This document shows positions 19,601-21,165 of a stretch of 21,165 bases of DNA, piece after piece. The notes beneath the pieces were generated by a model. The model saw nothing but the letters and a program-made list of their open reading frames with translations, made no database searches and was not told the DNA's origin. This DNA comes from a virus. Within the stretch, counting starts at the first letter, position 1; every line of letters starts with the position of its first letter. A program made the position numbers and the translations under genes. The stretch is taken from positions 1-21,165 of the IMG/VR virus record IMGVR_UViG_3300013093_000328. The stretch is one strand, 5' to 3'.

Positions 19601-21165
19601 GAGCACCACCTCCAGTCAATCCTGAGATTCCCGTTAATTTTTTAGGAGATGTAGTTGAAGTATTTCCTACTCCATTTTGTTGAGAAACAGATGCAGTAGA
19701 CATCAAAACAAATGACAAATCAACCTGAGTAGTAATAGGAATCATGTCTTGAGTAAACTTTTCATGCGTTATATTTAGAGAGTTTAAATACCCTAAATAC
19801 TTTTTAGGACCAATTTGAATTTGTACTAAAGTCATAGATAGGAAGCCAATATCTGAAGTATTTCCAGATATAGGGTTACTCCATCCATCTCCATTTATGG
19901 TTTTGTATAGATATTCTAAATCAGCAATGGTTCCGTACTTCATTAGATTAAGAATCTTTTGGTCAACAGTGTTTGTTGAGTTTATTCCTTTGGAATCTTG
20001 CGTCCAATCTGCTCCACCCGCAGTTTGAACGTTGTAGTAGCTCTTTATTTTTGATAGGTCATTTCCAGCGGCTTTGTAGGTAGCAAAATCATTTGTTCTA
20101 TCTAAAATAACGCTAACAGCTAATGATTCCCAGCTAGGGTACACAGGAATAGCTGTAGCCCAAAACATTTGTGAGTTTGGAGTAGCGTCCTGATTAATTT
20201 GAACAGATACGCTATAAGATTCTGGGTTCCATAAGAATTGAAAACCATATTTGTTATTTCCAGCAACAGCCCCTTTTTTTGCAGATGCTGTTGAGTAGGT
20301 AGCATTTGTAAAGCTTTGATTACTATCTGCGTAGTACCAAAACCTCCCTCTTCTTTCTAAATCATCTGTACCTTTGTGCACATAGTCACCGCTAGTATTA
20401 GTAGGAATAGGCAGACTAGAGTTGTGTGGTGGAAGATTAAAATCACAGTCTTTAGGTTGTATAGGTATAAATGTAAAGTCTCCACCGCCTAAAGGATTTT
20501 TTGTGTTTTTATTATTAGCAGCTGAGCTTGTAGTGGATACGGTAGATGTAGGGGAAGGTGCTGTAAATGATTGACCAGTTATGCTATTAATAGTACTTAC
20601 ATAGGTAGCTATGGCGTTTGTGTAAGCTGCTTTTCCACTATTTATTTGTGAAGCTAAGCTAGCGTATTTTGCTACTATTTTTTTAAAATTTGTTTGATAG
20701 TCAGTCAATTGCGCGTATACACCATTTTTTTGCTGTTGTGTAGCATCAGGGCTTGTTACAACAGCGTTATACATCGCCTTCAAGTAGTTTAATACAGCAC
20801 TATCTTGATAGTAGTCATACGCCCATTTTAAAGGAACTGTTACTGTAAGGCTTCCTCCGTATACAGGAGTTCCCCCTCCAACTTTTGTTGCACCTGCTTT
20901 AGACCACGGATTAGTTATATTGCCAATAATATTGGAGTTGTAACTAAAATCATGTACATGTCTTGCAGCGTATGTATCAAACAAGCCACTTGCATTTCCA
21001 GCAAAACCCGTATACCCAGTCCAAGCTTCTGTGTGAGAAGCGTTGTAGTAAAGACTGCCATAAAAAGTTATGGTAACTTCATTAGCAGCGGAAGCTCCTT
21101 GATACCAAACTGAAGAATCTGGATACTTCACAGAAGGTGCTACAGTTCCATTAGTGTAACTTGAA
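19590..21165 (-). CDS. Baseplate/tube-initiator-like tail protein (5' end outside the window)
   Basis: The frame is open from 19590 to the right edge. A GTG at 21129-21131 would give 513 residues, but it has no Shine-Dalgarno, and the frame continues coherently upstream (S-Y-T-N-G-T-V-A-P-S before V-K-Y-P-D), so I treat the gene as 5'-partial. Counting from that GTG, an N-terminal β-rich part is followed by helices (about 105-186), then a Ser/Thr/Asn linker and a C-terminal domain with FQFLWNPESYSVSV (297-310) and PSWESLAVSVILDRTND (332-348). This resembles the tube-initiator proteins of contractile injection systems, which precede the LysM gene. Function is inferred from pattern and position. 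Confidence 0.65.
   Translation of the reverse strand, partial: SSYTNGTVAPSVKYPDSSVWYQGASAANEVTITFYGSLYYNASHTEAWTGYTGFAGNASGLFDTYAARHVHDFSYNSNIIGNITNPWSKAGATKVGGGTPVYGGSLTVTVPLKWAYDYYQDSAVLNYLKAMYNAVVTSPDATQQQKNGVYAQLTDYQTNFKKIVAKYASLASQINSGKAAYTNAIATYVSTINSITGQSFTAPSPTSTVSTTSSAANNKNTKNPLGGGDFTFIPIQPKDCDFNLPPHNSSLPIPTNTSGDYVHKGTDDLERRGRFWYYADSNQSFTNATYSTASAKKGAVAGNNKYGFQFLWNPESYSVSVQINQDATPNSQMFWATAIPVYPSWESLAVSVILDRTNDFATYKAAGNDLSKIKSYYNVQTAGGADWTQDSKGINSTNTVDQKILNLMKYGTIADLEYLYKTINGDGWSNPISGNTSDIGFLSMTLVQIQIGPKKYLGYLNSLNITHEKFTQDMIPITTQVDLSFVLMSTASVSQQNGVGNTSTTSPKKLTGISGLTGGGARGD

Noticed and set aside
1-21165. CRISPR array, tRNA gene, insertion sequence or integrase attachment site
   Set aside because: I looked for regularly spaced repeats, cloverleaf-type sequences, transposase signatures and integrase genes and saw none; the coding density leaves almost no room.

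Overview
This window is a stretch of a tailed double-stranded DNA phage (or prophage) genome with a contractile-tail (myovirus-type) baseplate. Every gene I can support reads on the minus strand, so transcription runs from high to low coordinates. Genes are packed with 1 to 17 nt overlaps or very short gaps, and many use GTG or TTG starts. No cellular housekeeping gene, rRNA or tRNA is visible. The sequence is AT-leaning by eye. The gene set (SWIM protein, MerR-like HTH next to a zinc-finger replication protein, Family A polymerase, FnIII/gpI tail protein) reminds me of phages of Actinobacteria, possibly a low-GC freshwater lineage, but that host assignment is inference and not proven here.

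Late/structural module (21165 to 12283, upstream in transcription). Its order matches a simple contractile baseplate: a tube-initiator-like baseplate protein (open at the window edge), a LysM protein, the gpD/gp27-type hub, a short gp5/gpV OB-fold spike protein with a His-rich insertion, a gp25-like wedge protein, a gpJ/gp6 wedge protein, a small tail protein, and a 931-residue mosaic that joins a gpI-like wedge domain to FnIII, FCCH-like and carbohydrate-binding-like domains and is probably the receptor-binding or adaptor protein. A small three-helix membrane protein (possible holin) closes the module.

Replication/nucleotide module (12241 to 587). It encodes an acidic Rossmann-like protein, a winged-helix initiator-like protein, a DnaC-like helicase loader, a SWIM zinc-finger protein, an unknown protein, a DnaB-like helicase, a short DnaG-like primase, a dNMP kinase, an SNF2-type helicase, a possible nuclease, a 47-residue ribbon-helix-helix (RHH) protein, a coiled-coil unknown, a MerR-like HTH protein, a zinc-binding ssDNA-binding-like protein and a Family A DNA polymerase with 3'-5' exonuclease. 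Together these form a nearly self-sufficient replisome (origin recognition and loading, unwinding, priming, synthesis, strand protection, dNTP supply). A membrane-anchored unknown and the start of a Pro/Gln-rich protein follow at the left edge.

The most interesting parts are the few non-coding gaps. Each of the three gaps longer than 40 bp holds a strong inverted repeat next to, or including, a Shine-Dalgarno sequence: (i) a 17-bp hairpin with a loop complementary to the polymerase SD, forming a possible pseudoknot; (ii) a two-tier dyad that overlaps a promoter-like sequence just downstream of the RHH gene; (iii) a bulged hairpin at the boundary between the structural and replication modules. 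The polymerase also carries leucine at the position equivalent to E. coli Phe762.
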